From the IMG/VR virus record IMGVR_UViG_3300008110_000397, positions 1 through 43,442 of that record: a DNA stretch of 43,442 nt, one strand, 5' to 3'. The position numbers and the translations under genes were made by a program. The stretch is from a virus. Below are positions 32,410 through 39,311 of the stretch, piece after piece. The notes beneath the pieces were generated by a model, which did no database searches, was not told the origin of the DNA, and saw nothing but the letters and a program-made list of their open reading frames with translations. Position 1 is the first letter of the stretch; the number at the start of each line of letters is the position of its first letter.

Positions 32410-32425
32410 ATCATTCTCCTTTAGC

Positions 32426-32824
32426 TTATTGTTTAGTAGAATGTTTGGCTTGCTCGATAGCTTCTTTGACTTCATCTGTCACAGTTTCGGCGGCTTCCCT
32501 GTCCTCGTAGTACTTTAGCATGACATTAGATATGCGTGATGCTTGTGTCAGGATTTCTTCACGCTCATCAGGGTCTTCCTCGCCCAACGCCGCCGACAGC
32601 ATATCGGCAGTGGCTTTGGCAATCATGTGTTCGATGACAGGATGGAAGTGTTTCATATTGCCGAGGTCAACGATGTTGATGAGCATCGCAAAGCCGATAA
32701 TATTTTCTTCCTCGACTACCGGACTGATTTCGATGAGCTGGTTTAAACGGATACCGCGCTCGACCCATTCGCGTTCTGGTTTCATTTCAGCGTCTTCTGG
32801 ATTAACAAAATAACGGTTAGCCAT
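32426..32824 (-). CDS. Hypothetical helical protein
   Basis: The protein has 132 residues with GGAGG upstream. It is mostly helical and acidic, with MKHFHPVIEHMIAKATADML in the middle and a charged tail (REAAETVTDEVKEAIEQAK). I do not recognise a family. It overlaps the upstream gene by 8 bp, so both are read from the same transcript. Confidence 0.7.
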   Translation of the reverse strand: MANRYFVNPEDAEMKPEREWVERGIRLNQLIEISPVVEEENIIGFAMLINIVDLGNMKHFHPVIEHMIAKATADMLSAALGEEDPDEREEILTQASRISNVMLKYYEDREAAETVTDEVKEAIEQAKHSTKQ

Positions 32825-33128
32825 TGTTTACCTCCTCGTAGCTGTGAATGTGGAATTCGTTGTTGTGTGTTCCGATGACTGGTTGTGACGGGTCGAAGTA
32901 GTAAAAAATCTGAATGTCAGAATAATCATCTATGTCGTTCCATTCGCCGATGATGGAATAGTACGAAAATGGTTCGTTGTTATCGAGCCAAAAGCCATGC
33001 ACCATAATCTTTTTGTTTAAGATTTCTATGTCTGCCATTGTTTCGTCCTTGTGGTGAAGAATATAAAAAAACAAGAGTGTTCCGACAAGCGTGGTTAGTA
33101 TAGCTGTGGTTATGGTTATCGAGTTCAT
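32817..33128 (-). CDS. Small protein with one N-terminal membrane helix
   Basis: The protein has 103 residues. Residues 3-21 form a membrane helix (ITITTAILTTLVGTLLFFYI), and the rest is soluble with many aromatic and acidic residues (NDIDDYSDIQIFYYFDPSQP). I chose ATG 33128 because it overlaps the upstream stop (ATGA). No signal-peptidase site is evident, so it is probably membrane-anchored. The function is unknown; early membrane proteins often modify host envelope functions. Confidence 0.65.
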   Translation of the reverse strand: MNSITITTAILTTLVGTLLFFYILHHKDETMADIEILNKKIMVHGFWLDNNEPFSYYSIIGEWNDIDDYSDIQIFYYFDPSQPVIGTHNNEFHIHSYEEVNNG

Positions 33129-33418
33129 TTCACCCACCCTCCGATTTGTACTGCAACTTTTTCGGTACAAATTTCTTGTTCTTCCATCCAGTAGTCGAGC
33201 GCAATCTCAAAAGATTCGTGGTCTTCGGGGTCGCTGATGTTGACTGATTCAATGGCAGTCACAAGGAATGTGGTCGGCTGATTCCATCCGAAAAAGCCGA
33301 GCATTCCACTAACGCGCCATGTGTTGTTGTTGTGGCTGATTTCGATATTCTCGAAAGAGCCTGTCTTGGGTTCGTGTTCGGTTTCGTCAAACGGATGGGT
33401 TTCGATAAGGTCAATCAT
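33125..33418 (-). CDS. Hypothetical protein
   Basis: The protein has 97 residues with AGGAGATTAAGC upstream. It starts with IDLIETHPFDETEHEPKTGS and then has a beta-like part (WRVSGMLGFFGWNQPTTFLV). It is the first gene after the promoter-like element at 33443-33471. Not recognised. Confidence 0.68.
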   Translation of the reverse strand: MIDLIETHPFDETEHEPKTGSFENIEISHNNNTWRVSGMLGFFGWNQPTTFLVTAIESVNISDPEDHESFEIALDYWMEEQEICTEKVAVQIGGWVK

Positions 33419-33442
33419 GCTTAATCTCCTGAGTGTTATAAG

Positions 33443-33471
33443 ATTAAATAGTATATTCGTGAGAATGTAAA
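33443..33471 (-). promoter_or_regulatory. Probable internal promoter of the early region
   Basis: On the minus strand TTTACA (complement of 33466-33471) and TTTAAT (complement of 33443-33448) are 17 bases apart in an AT-rich 75-bp gap. A TATACT box also overlaps. This would drive the genes from 33418 leftward. Confidence 0.5.
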
Positions 33472-33493
33472 GAAGTATTTTGTGTGCGTTTAA

Positions 33494-33778
33494 TCAGCGT
33501 TGTGTCACCGTCACCAGCGTTGGGGCTGGATATTTTACGGTAGGTGGTTTAACCGTATTGACTGCAAATTGGTGCGCGTGTTTGCGCATCACGCAATCAG
33601 CAACGAGCATGGTGATTTTGGCAAACTTCATTCGGCAAGTTTCTTCGGGCATCCATCCAAGCAATGCGTTTCGCTTCTCACCACGAATGACAATCACAAG
33701 GGACGCAGACGGATGGGTGTTCAGGATTTCAACAACATCAACGGCTTTCATAATTCGATTTTGTCGTTTCTTAATCAT
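33494..33778 (-). CDS. Hypothetical basic protein
   Basis: The protein has 94 residues (start ATG 33778 overlaps the upstream stop by ATGA). It begins IKKRQNRIMKAVDVVEILNT and has a beta-type core (ASLVIVIRGEKRNALLGWMP). Net charge is positive, which would allow nucleic-acid binding. Not recognised. Confidence 0.6.
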   Translation of the reverse strand: MIKKRQNRIMKAVDVVEILNTHPSASLVIVIRGEKRNALLGWMPEETCRMKFAKITMLVADCVMRKHAHQFAVNTVKPPTVKYPAPTLVTVTQR

Positions 33779-34014
33779 ACTTCTACTCCGGCTTTACCGA
33801 ACATTCCCTCGGCTACTTGGGCAAGCCCCTCCATCATTTGACAAAGGTCTTCCTCGCTGTATCCGTTTTGTAAAGAATGAACGGCAGTTAGCATCGGGGT
33901 CATGTAGTCTTCTTCTTGGCTAACGCCATTTTTCCTGATGTCCATAATGGCGAACATAAGAACGGACTGGGCAAACGCAATGTTCATTTCTTGCTTGGTG
34001 ATTTCTTTGCTCAT
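33775..34014 (-). CDS. Hypothetical protein
   Basis: The protein has 79 residues, all helical (KEITKQEMNIAFAQSVLMFA, MMEGLAQVAEGMFGKAG). ATGA overlaps join it to both neighbours. The opening MSKE is shared with the next protein upstream. Function is unknown. Confidence 0.65.
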   Translation of the reverse strand: MSKEITKQEMNIAFAQSVLMFAIMDIRKNGVSQEEDYMTPMLTAVHSLQNGYSEEDLCQMMEGLAQVAEGMFGKAGVEV

Positions 34015-34193
34015 ACGATTACTCCTGAGTTAAGTAAGTTTTGTGCGGTGCGACCAAACCATCCTTGCAGTCGGTATGCAAGCCCAGTATCGTGTAGGTA
34101 TTGCCATGCTTCGATTACTTGTTCCTCTGATTCGGCTTCGATGAAGCCCTCAGCTAAACCAACGGCGGTAAAATTGTCCATTTCTTTGCTCAT
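34011..34193 (-). CDS. Conserved small phage protein
   Basis: The protein has 60 residues. EGFIEAESEEQVIEAWQYLH, then DTGLAYRLQGWFGRTAQNLL, is a pattern I recognise from a short protein present in a great many podoviruses and siphoviruses (DUF7417-like; from memory); function is unknown. The ribosome binding site is AGGAG. Confidence 0.78.
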   Translation of the reverse strand: MSKEMDNFTAVGLAEGFIEAESEEQVIEAWQYLHDTGLAYRLQGWFGRTAQNLLNSGVIV

Positions 34194-34231
34194 GTTATTT
34201 CTCCTGAATAGATGGGTTGTATTTGTTTTAT

Positions 34232-34414
34232 TTAAACATTCTTACCGTTGTCTTCGCTCCATGCCGAAAACCAAAGGCTTGAACCGATGCACACGATGCC
34301 CCACAGGGTGGATGGGATAACTTCTTTCGGGTAGGCGAATGTGAGCGCAAAGATAAAAAGGAAAAGCCCAGTTGCGCCAAGAGTCAGCGAGATGTAGTAC
34401 AAGATTTTTTTCAT
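34232..34414 (-). CDS. Small two-helix membrane protein
   Basis: The protein has 60 residues with two hydrophobic helices, LYYISLTLGATGLFLFIFAL and STLWGIVCIGSSLWFSAW. The start overlaps the upstream stop (ATGA). It is in the early region, away from the lysis cassette, so a host-membrane role is more likely than lysis. Confidence 0.68.
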   Translation of the reverse strand: MKKILYYISLTLGATGLFLFIFALTFAYPKEVIPSTLWGIVCIGSSLWFSAWSEDNGKNV

Positions 34415-34557
34415 GCGAGTTCCTCGGTTGGTTGGTTGGATTTAATCGGTTCGTTGCGGAGTTTTTCTTTGCTGTATTGCATAAGGCGGTATGCCACCTC
34501 CCAGTCGAGCAGTCGCTCGATGGGTGTGGGCTGATGGTCATCCGGCATGATAATCAT
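34411..34557 (-). CDS. Tiny hypothetical protein (48 residues)
   Basis: ATG at 34557 overlaps the upstream stop, and its own TGA at 34411 overlaps the next ATG, so it fits exactly into the coupled chain. It contains PIERLLDWEVAYRLMQYSKE followed by a basic, Gln/Pro-rich end. Tight coupling on both sides is the main evidence that it is real. Confidence 0.7.
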   Translation of the reverse strand: MIIMPDDHQPTPIERLLDWEVAYRLMQYSKEKLRNEPIKSNQPTEELA

Positions 34558-34904
34558 TCTTCATCCTCGCCATACATACTGTCGATGTTGAAGTCGATGG
34601 TATCCCAGTTCATACCACATTCGGCATCATGCTCATTCAAGCATACTTCCAAAACTTCACGCGCCTGTTCATCGCTCAGGCTTTCGCGCCTTGACTGAAT
34701 ATCCTCGATGCTCCATGCAAACAAAACAGTATTGGTATCAAGCTGTTTAACCATGTCTTTCAGTTCGTCAAGCGTTTTCCATGCGGGATGCTCCTTGTCA
34801 CCGGATGGGTCATGTTCGGGCAAGATGCCCTCAAGGTCTGCGATTGCACAGTTGAGAAGCGCAACGAGTTCGCCATGTGTGCTGAATTGAAGTGCGCGTT
34901 TCAT
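34554..34904 (-). CDS. Hypothetical acidic protein
   Basis: The protein has 116 residues with GGAGG upstream. It starts KRALQFSTHGELVALLNCAI and ends with a strongly acidic tail (SMYGEDEE). It is helical and acidic overall, possibly a DNA mimic by charge, but this is only an impression. Not recognised. Confidence 0.65.
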   Translation of the reverse strand: MKRALQFSTHGELVALLNCAIADLEGILPEHDPSGDKEHPAWKTLDELKDMVKQLDTNTVLFAWSIEDIQSRRESLSDEQAREVLEVCLNEHDAECGMNWDTIDFNIDSMYGEDEE

Positions 34905-35081
34905 TTAATCCTCCTCCTGTTCCATGTCGGCGCAGTAGTCGGCTACACCGGCATCGTATCCGGCTTTGTAGAAAACGACAGCCATATCGCTGATTGCGCG
35001 AGCCGGTTCGATGTCATCGACCCCTTTGGTGCGACCATCGTAATAGCCACGGGCAAACCAGTAATTATCTGAGTATTTCAT
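34905..35081 (-). CDS. Small conserved phage protein (58 residues)
   Basis: The start ATG 35081 follows AAGGAG, and the stop TAA at 34905-34907 directly precedes the next gene's ATG. The sequence begins KYSDNYWFARGYYDGRTKGV and ends in an acidic tail. The 'YWFARGYYDGR...AGYDAG' layout occurs in many T7-like and related phages as a short protein of unknown role. Confidence 0.8.
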   Translation of the reverse strand: MKYSDNYWFARGYYDGRTKGVDDIEPARAISDMAVVFYKAGYDAGVADYCADMEQEED

Positions 35082-35087
35082 TTGCGC

Positions 35088-35291
35088 TTACTCCTTGATG
35101 ATGTCGGATGTGGTTGCGGAGGAGAGAGGGGTGTTGCTTTTGTCCCAGTCGTAGATGCTGACGGTCAATCCCTCTTTGGTTTGTTCAATGCGGACGCTGT
35201 AGTTGTTGATGCCAAGCCACAGCGCATTGTCTTTGCGGATGTTGATGGTGAAGTCATTCTGAGATGAATGGTCTTTGGTGATGATAGCCAT
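35088..35291 (-). CDS. Hypothetical beta-rich protein
   Basis: The protein has 67 residues. It contains SSQNDFTINIRKDNALWLGI and NNYSVRIEQTKEGLTVSIYD, which look like a small beta-sandwich. The start is one base after the upstream stop codon region (TAAATG). Similar small 'INI+KD...LWL.I..YSVRI' proteins occur in phages; function is unknown. Confidence 0.68.
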   Translation of the reverse strand: MAIITKDHSSQNDFTINIRKDNALWLGINNYSVRIEQTKEGLTVSIYDWDKSNTPLSSATTSDIIKE

Positions 35292-35447
35292 TTAGATTTT
35301 CTCCACTTCGATTTCGATTTGGTCGGACTCGCCCACATACATGGGAGCAAAAAGGTCTGCCGAATGCGGTGTCGAGCGGCGCACGATAACCGCCATCGTT
35401 TTGTCTTGAACGGCTTGCAGTTGGTCAATCAGTTCTTGTACTGTCAT
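35292..35447 (-). CDS. Hypothetical small protein, first gene after a strong promoter
   Basis: The protein has 51 residues from ATG 35447 with AGGAG upstream. It begins TVQELIDQLQAVQDKTMAVI and ends in a charged strand (SDQIEIEVEKI). It is the first gene downstream of the promoter at 35473-35501, so it should be expressed at a high level early. The 'TV.ELI..L......V' opening is frequent in small phage proteins. Confidence 0.7.
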   Translation of the reverse strand: MTVQELIDQLQAVQDKTMAVIVRRSTPHSADLFAPMYVGESDQIEIEVEKI

Positions 35448-35472
35448 GTGATTTCTCCTGAGTGTGATTGTA

Positions 35473-35501
35473 AGTATAGATGTTATATGTGAACCTGTCA
35501 A
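35473..35501 (-). promoter_or_regulatory. Strong consensus sigma70 promoter
   Basis: On the minus strand TTGACA (complement of 35496-35501) is followed after 17 bases by TATACT (complement of 35473-35478). Transcription would start near 35466, about 19 bases before ATG 35447. This is the best -35/-10 pair in the leftward early region. Confidence 0.85.
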
Positions 35502-35535
35502 TAGCGTGACAGAATTATTTTACTGCTGTTTAAAC

Positions 35536-36081
35536 TTAGAACCGTTCCCAGTCTTGGAGCGGCTCGTTGATGGTGAATGTGACGATGGGTTGCGGTTGCG
35601 GCTGTTCGTCCGGCACTTGTCCGGTGTAGAGTTCGAGGCAGTCCGTTCCGTAAAACCACAGACCTGTTTCGGTGTCAATCCGTAATGCCGGACGGAAATC
35701 ATCAGTTTGACCATTTGTGTTTGCCACTTCGTACACTTTTCCAAGCGTTCCGTCCATAAGTCCATCGCCGTTCCAGCCTATGATTTCCGACTTACGGGCA
35801 ACGAGTACCTTGTCACCCTCGCGGAAGTAGGTCTTGTCGCCGCGCTTGATTAAACGCAGTACCTTTTCGGGGAATCCGAAAATGCCATCATTGAAAGCAA
35901 GACCAACACCGTATCCGGTGTTCTCACGCTTAACTTCTAAGCACTTGCCAACAGCACCATCCATAGTTGCAGTCCATGTGTTTTTCCATTTCGCGCTCTT
36001 GCGAATCGCCGCGCCGGAACACTCGACCAGTACGATGTCACCGACTTGGAAGTCTTTCGGAACAGATAATTTCTTTGCCAT
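35536..36081 (-). CDS. SH3/KOW-like domain protein, larger paralogue
   Basis: The protein has 181 residues from ATG 36081 behind GGGAG. It has two SH3-like units, FQVGDIVLVECSGAAIRKSA (residues 10-70) and FREGDKVLVARKSEIIGWNG (88-150), and ends NEPLQDWERF. The neighbouring gene encodes a shorter protein with one such unit and an almost identical end, so the two are paralogues. SH3-like barrels of this type bind proteins or nucleic acids; the target is unknown. Confidence 0.72.
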   Translation of the reverse strand: MAKKLSVPKDFQVGDIVLVECSGAAIRKSAKWKNTWTATMDGAVGKCLEVKRENTGYGVGLAFNDGIFGFPEKVLRLIKRGDKTYFREGDKVLVARKSEIIGWNGDGLMDGTLGKVYEVANTNGQTDDFRPALRIDTETGLWFYGTDCLELYTGQVPDEQPQPQPIVTFTINEPLQDWERF

Positions 36082-36104
36082 AATATTGCTCCCGTTTAAA
36101 TGAG

Positions 36105-36371
36105 TTAGAATCGTTCGTAGTCTTGAAGCGGTTCGGTTATTGTGAATTCTTGCGGCGCGGCGGTGACCAGTTCGAGGCACTCGGTTGGAAACCAATAGCC
36201 TTCTAAGTCACCATCCACCTTGACGCTCGGAATGTCGTCATCATCCAAATCGGTCGATATAATTGTTCCGATATTGCCCAATAATTCGCACATATCATCG
36301 TTAACCCAATTTACCCATCCCGTCATTGTTTTTTTAAGGCGCACTTTTTCGCCCACTTGAAATGTTTTCAT
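36105..36371 (-). CDS. SH3/KOW-like domain protein, smaller paralogue
   Basis: The protein has 88 residues from ATG 36371 behind GGGAG. It has one SH3-like unit (FQVGEKVRLKKTMTGWVNWV, then GNIGTIISTDLDDDDIPSVK) and the end FTITEPLQDYERF, close to that of the larger paralogue. Even the leaders are alike (both read GTTTAAAT-free C/GGGAGCAAT before the ATG on the coding strand), which points to a tandem duplication followed by divergence. Confidence 0.72.
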   Translation of the reverse strand: MKTFQVGEKVRLKKTMTGWVNWVNDDMCELLGNIGTIISTDLDDDDIPSVKVDGDLEGYWFPTECLELVTAAPQEFTITEPLQDYERF

Positions 36372-36384
36372 GGATTGCTCCCGT

Positions 36385-36756
36385 TTAAATGATGCCTTGT
36401 TCTTTGGCGGCGGCATAGATGATGTCATCCATGCGCGGTTCGGTAACTTGGAACAGCCGGTTGCTTGGGTCGGCGAATCCAAGCATATAGTCGTTTACAC
36501 GCAGTCCAAACACTCGGCTGAAACTACGCGCCCGATTGCCCAGTCCGTTGTTGTACAGGTCGTAATAGGCATTGGAGGCGATGCGGAATGTTTCGAGCGC
36601 ACGATTGCGCGACTTGTTGGTGACAGAGCCGGACGGCGGCACAAGCGCGTTGAGCGCGTCCACCATCCATTGATGGCGACCACGATGCTCCCAGTAAGTA
36701 TGGGTCGGCATGGCGTAGGGCTTGGCGTTCAGATGGGGAAGGGTCAGTACGGTCAT
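36385..36756 (-). CDS. Conserved phage hypothetical protein
   Basis: The protein has 123 residues. It contains HQWMVDALNALVPPSGSVTN and then a helix with ETFRIASNAYYDLYNNGLGN. I recall similar 'ALN.LVP..G......LE.FR..SNAYYDLYNNG' proteins in phage early clusters near MoxR-type ATPase genes. Function is unknown. The ribosome binding site is GGAG. Confidence 0.7.
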   Translation of the reverse strand: MTVLTLPHLNAKPYAMPTHTYWEHRGRHQWMVDALNALVPPSGSVTNKSRNRALETFRIASNAYYDLYNNGLGNRARSFSRVFGLRVNDYMLGFADPSNRLFQVTEPRMDDIIYAAAKEQGII

Positions 36757-36771
36757 GGTTTTATGCTCCGG

Positions 36772-37059
36772 TTAAACGCGATTGGAATTCAGGTCAGCGA
36801 GAGCGTACTCGCCGGACTTGATTTTCTTGCGAGTGTCGGCGATACCCTCGCGCAAAAACTCATTGCGGTATTTGCCGGTTGTTCGGGAATAATCCCAGTT
36901 ATCCCTGTCGAGCGTCACCTTGCCGGTGTTGTCGCGGAATGCGATGAGGGTTTGATAGGACTGGAAATACTCGCCGTCATTTGTGGTGATAATGAATTGA
37001 TTGGCGATTGCGTAGTATTTTGCGGAAATCATTTGACGCACTTTCGGTAAAGATTGCAT
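36772..37059 (-). CDS. Conserved phage hypothetical protein
   Basis: The protein has 95 residues with AGGAG upstream. It contains GEYFQSYQTLIAFRDNTGKV, then DRDNWDYSRTTGKYRNEFL. This 'FQSY...IA....G...LD...WDYS.TT.KYR..FL' pattern is common in phage early regions and I know no function for it. The leader carries a GTTTAAAC octamer at 37074. Confidence 0.72.
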   Translation of the reverse strand: MQSLPKVRQMISAKYYAIANQFIITTNDGEYFQSYQTLIAFRDNTGKVTLDRDNWDYSRTTGKYRNEFLREGIADTRKKIKSGEYALADLNSNRV

Positions 37060-37113
37060 GATGGTTCTCCTGAGTTTAAACAGATGGTCGGTGATGGTAC
37101 GGGGAGGGGCGGC

Positions 37114-37911
37114 TTATGCCGCCACCTCGTTCCACAGTTCGGCGATGCGCTTCATGCTCGACTCTTTCGTGTCGTGTTTCTCGCGCTCGTCCTTGATGCT
37201 CGGAATGAATGCGTCTGCATCCGGATAGGCATCTTTGTAATTGGTCGGCATACCGTAGGATTCGTCATAGGCGGTGCTGACGATTTCCTGAACCCGAAAC
37301 ATGAGGCGGCGGAGGAAAGAGGGGTGAGCAAGAGCGAAGCTGACGCGACCCCAGTCGAGGTGTTCATCGGAGCGTTTAACCACTACGCTGAACAGGTTGC
37401 GACCTGTGGACTCGCAATTCCTGCTGTTGCAAACCGCGACCAGTTCCACGCGCCGCAGACCGTCACCCTCGATGCTGTCGATGAGGTTCACGATAGCCGC
37501 GCCACGATTCATAATCTGCTCGACTGAGGTGTGCGCTCCGGCTGAGACATTCATGTACAGGCGCACGACTGATTTCGGCGAGGTCATGCCGCTGTCATTC
37601 GGCATGAACATGCTCTCGGCGAGTCCGGCGGCATAGGCAGGGATGCAGGGAAACACTCCAACAGGGGCGGTGTCCCACACCGGAGCGGCTTCCATTTTCT
37701 GACGCACGACTGTGGCGAACAATTGTTCACGCAGGGCAGGGACACCCTGCTCGGCGAGACCGACAGCCTCGGCGAGCGATGCCGACCCGTACCATTCGGT
37801 TTGGGTCGTCTCTTTCGAGGCGCACTTGCGCCACTTGGGGTTGGTCGGCAGGGTGCGCATATCGTGGAGGAAGTCATCCCAAGACGGGGCATGGTAGATA
37901 TAGTCAGTCAT
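37114..37911 (-). CDS. Partner of the MoxR-type ATPase, possibly VWA-like
   Basis: The protein has 265 residues. It resembles an unnamed phage family (DUF7192-like; from memory) that lies next to MoxR-type ATPase genes. The central part, VVRLYMNVSAGAHTSVEQIM, then NRGAAIVNLIDSIEGDGLRR and VELVAVCNSR, has the strand-helix-strand order of a von Willebrand A domain. The metal site DxSxS is replaced by NVSAG, so metal binding would be altered. MoxR ATPases usually act with VWA proteins, which supports the guess. The start ATG 37911 lies eight bases after the ATPase stop, with GTTTAAAC in between and no good ribosome binding site. Confidence 0.7.
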   Translation of the reverse strand: MTDYIYHAPSWDDFLHDMRTLPTNPKWRKCASKETTQTEWYGSASLAEAVGLAEQGVPALREQLFATVVRQKMEAAPVWDTAPVGVFPCIPAYAAGLAESMFMPNDSGMTSPKSVVRLYMNVSAGAHTSVEQIMNRGAAIVNLIDSIEGDGLRRVELVAVCNSRNCESTGRNLFSVVVKRSDEHLDWGRVSFALAHPSFLRRLMFRVQEIVSTAYDESYGMPTNYKDAYPDADAFIPSIKDEREKHDTKESSMKRIAELWNEVAA

Positions 37912-37919
37912 GTTTAAAC

Positions 37920-38990
37920 TCACAGGTTGGGGAGGGCAGGGAAACGGGCGCGGTCTGATTCAGACATGCCCTTGAACACATACATATTGGCAACCTTATC
38001 CACCGACATTCCGGCAGACAGCATCTTGCCGCCCTTGATGCTGGCGCGAGGCGAGATGATGGTCTCCATCCGATGCTCGGCGGCAACAGCGCGGCACTTC
38101 TGAACCCACGCAGTCCACACATCGTTTAAACTGATGTGCATCTCCAGTTTCTCATCGTAGGGCATCTCGATGAAGCCAAAACGGTCAAGGGTCGCACCGT
38201 CCAACTGGGCGCGTCCAACATAACGGCGGTTCGCACCATTGCCGACAGTATTGGCGGCGGCGATGATGACGAAATCAGGGTGACGGGCAACCGTACCGCA
38301 GGGGAATGCGGCGAGGTCATTGGCGGCGATGGCATTGAATGCCAACAGAGCATTGGCACTTGAGCCGTCAATCTCATCGAACAAAAAGACACCGCCTTTC
38401 GTGTATGCGCGATACAGGTCGGTCTCCATGTAGTCACCCTGAGCATTGATGAAACCTTGCAACTGGTATGCCATGCCGACTGCGCCCGTTGAGTAGAACG
38501 GTAGGTCGAGCGCGGCGGCGGCTTGCGAGGCGATGGTGGTCTTGCCCGACCCTGCGCCACCCACGATATACACATTCTCGCGGACGGACAGGGCAATCAG
38601 GAGGTCGGGGAAAATCGGGTGACGGTACTCGTCCGGTAGAACCTTAACATCGTCTCCGACCTTGACCTCGATGCGTATTGGGCGGTGAACCTGTACGGCA
38701 TCGACAGCGGCTTTCACAGCGGCATCGACAGCGGTGTCGGTGATGCTCTGAACCTTATCCTTAGCGGCTTGCACCAGTCGCTCGGTGACAGGCTTCCGGA
38801 GGATGTCCGCGACAGCATTTGCATCGGCGGCAGACGGGGCAGGGGCAACGGGCGCAGGGGTCGTGCCGTTGTAGATGTCAATCAGGGCTTGGTCTGATTG
38901 GATGGGTGACTTGCCAACAGAGGCGGCATGGAAGCGCAAATTGGCGCGGTCAATGTCGGACAGCGGCAGGGTGTAGGTGATAGCAGTCAT
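37920..38990 (-). CDS. MoxR-type AAA+ ATPase
   Basis: The protein has 356 residues. An Ala/Pro-rich N-terminal part (40-100) precedes the AAA+ core with Walker A GGAGSGKT (144-151), Walker B VFLFDEID (201-208), sensor region FVIIAAANTVGNGANRRYVG and LDGATLDRFGFIEMPYDEKL. MoxR-type ATPases remodel protein complexes or insert cofactors, usually with VWA-domain partners. Here the next gene may encode the partner, and a SprT-like protease lies upstream. The ribosome binding site is AGGAG within the duplicated leader at 38988-39029. Confidence 0.88.
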   Translation of the reverse strand: MTAITYTLPLSDIDRANLRFHAASVGKSPIQSDQALIDIYNGTTPAPVAPAPSAADANAVADILRKPVTERLVQAAKDKVQSITDTAVDAAVKAAVDAVQVHRPIRIEVKVGDDVKVLPDEYRHPIFPDLLIALSVRENVYIVGGAGSGKTTIASQAAAALDLPFYSTGAVGMAYQLQGFINAQGDYMETDLYRAYTKGGVFLFDEIDGSSANALLAFNAIAANDLAAFPCGTVARHPDFVIIAAANTVGNGANRRYVGRAQLDGATLDRFGFIEMPYDEKLEMHISLNDVWTAWVQKCRAVAAEHRMETIISPRASIKGGKMLSAGMSVDKVANMYVFKGMSESDRARFPALPNL

Positions 38991-39029
38991 GGGTGATTCT
39001 CCTGAGTAGTGAATGTTTCCCGTGGAACA
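38988..39029 (-). repeat. Duplicated 42-nt leader, copy 1, with parS-like 16-mer
   Basis: It is identical to 39246-39287 and includes the start codon, AGGAG ribosome binding site and, on the minus strand, TGTTCCACGGGAAACA. That 16-mer differs at one fixed base from the bacterial parS consensus TGTTNCACGTGNAACA as I remember it. It also forms half of a hairpin (CCCGTGG/CCACGGG, 39019-39042) in the leader. Confidence 0.9.
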
Positions 39030-39065
39030 TTGCCGCCACGGGTCGGCATTTAAACAGAGTGATAA

Positions 39066-39248
39066 TTACTGATTTAGCCAAAAGTCCTCAATCTCCTCGG
39101 CGGTCAGCCCAAGTCTTTTGAGGGCATCTACTGCGCGTTTTTCTGAGGCTTTTGAAACAGAGCCGTTTCCCCACTTCCGTTCCTCCCAAAGCAAATCGCG
39201 GAGGGCGGCATAAATCGGGCTATATTGGTCGGGTGTCATGTATTTCAT
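39066..39248 (-). CDS. Small hypothetical protein
   Basis: The protein has 60 residues, helical: TPDQYSPIYAALRDLLWEER, then KRAVDALKRLGLTAEEIEDF. The last part looks like a UBA- or CUE-type three-helix bundle by eye (weak). Its leader is the 39246-39287 copy of the duplicated element. Confidence 0.68.
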   Translation of the reverse strand: MKYMTPDQYSPIYAALRDLLWEERKWGNGSVSKASEKRAVDALKRLGLTAEEIEDFWLNQ

Positions 39249-39287
39249 GGGTGATTCTCCTGAGTAGTGAATGTTTCCCGTGGAACA
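39246..39287 (-). repeat. Duplicated 42-nt leader, copy 2, with parS-like 16-mer
   Basis: This is the second identical copy of the leader described at 38988-39029. Here the hairpin is stronger: CCCGTGGA and TCCACGGG pair over 8 bases (39278-39299), with a 6-nt loop. It lies between the SprT-like gene and the 60-residue gene. Confidence 0.9.
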
Positions 39288-39311
39288 ATTTCCACGGGAT
39301 GGGGTGGATGG

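Noticed and set aside
33480-33923. Rightward frames of 110-150 residues opposite the early genes
   Set aside because: They are shadows of the coupled leftward genes, with no ribosome binding sites and unnatural composition.
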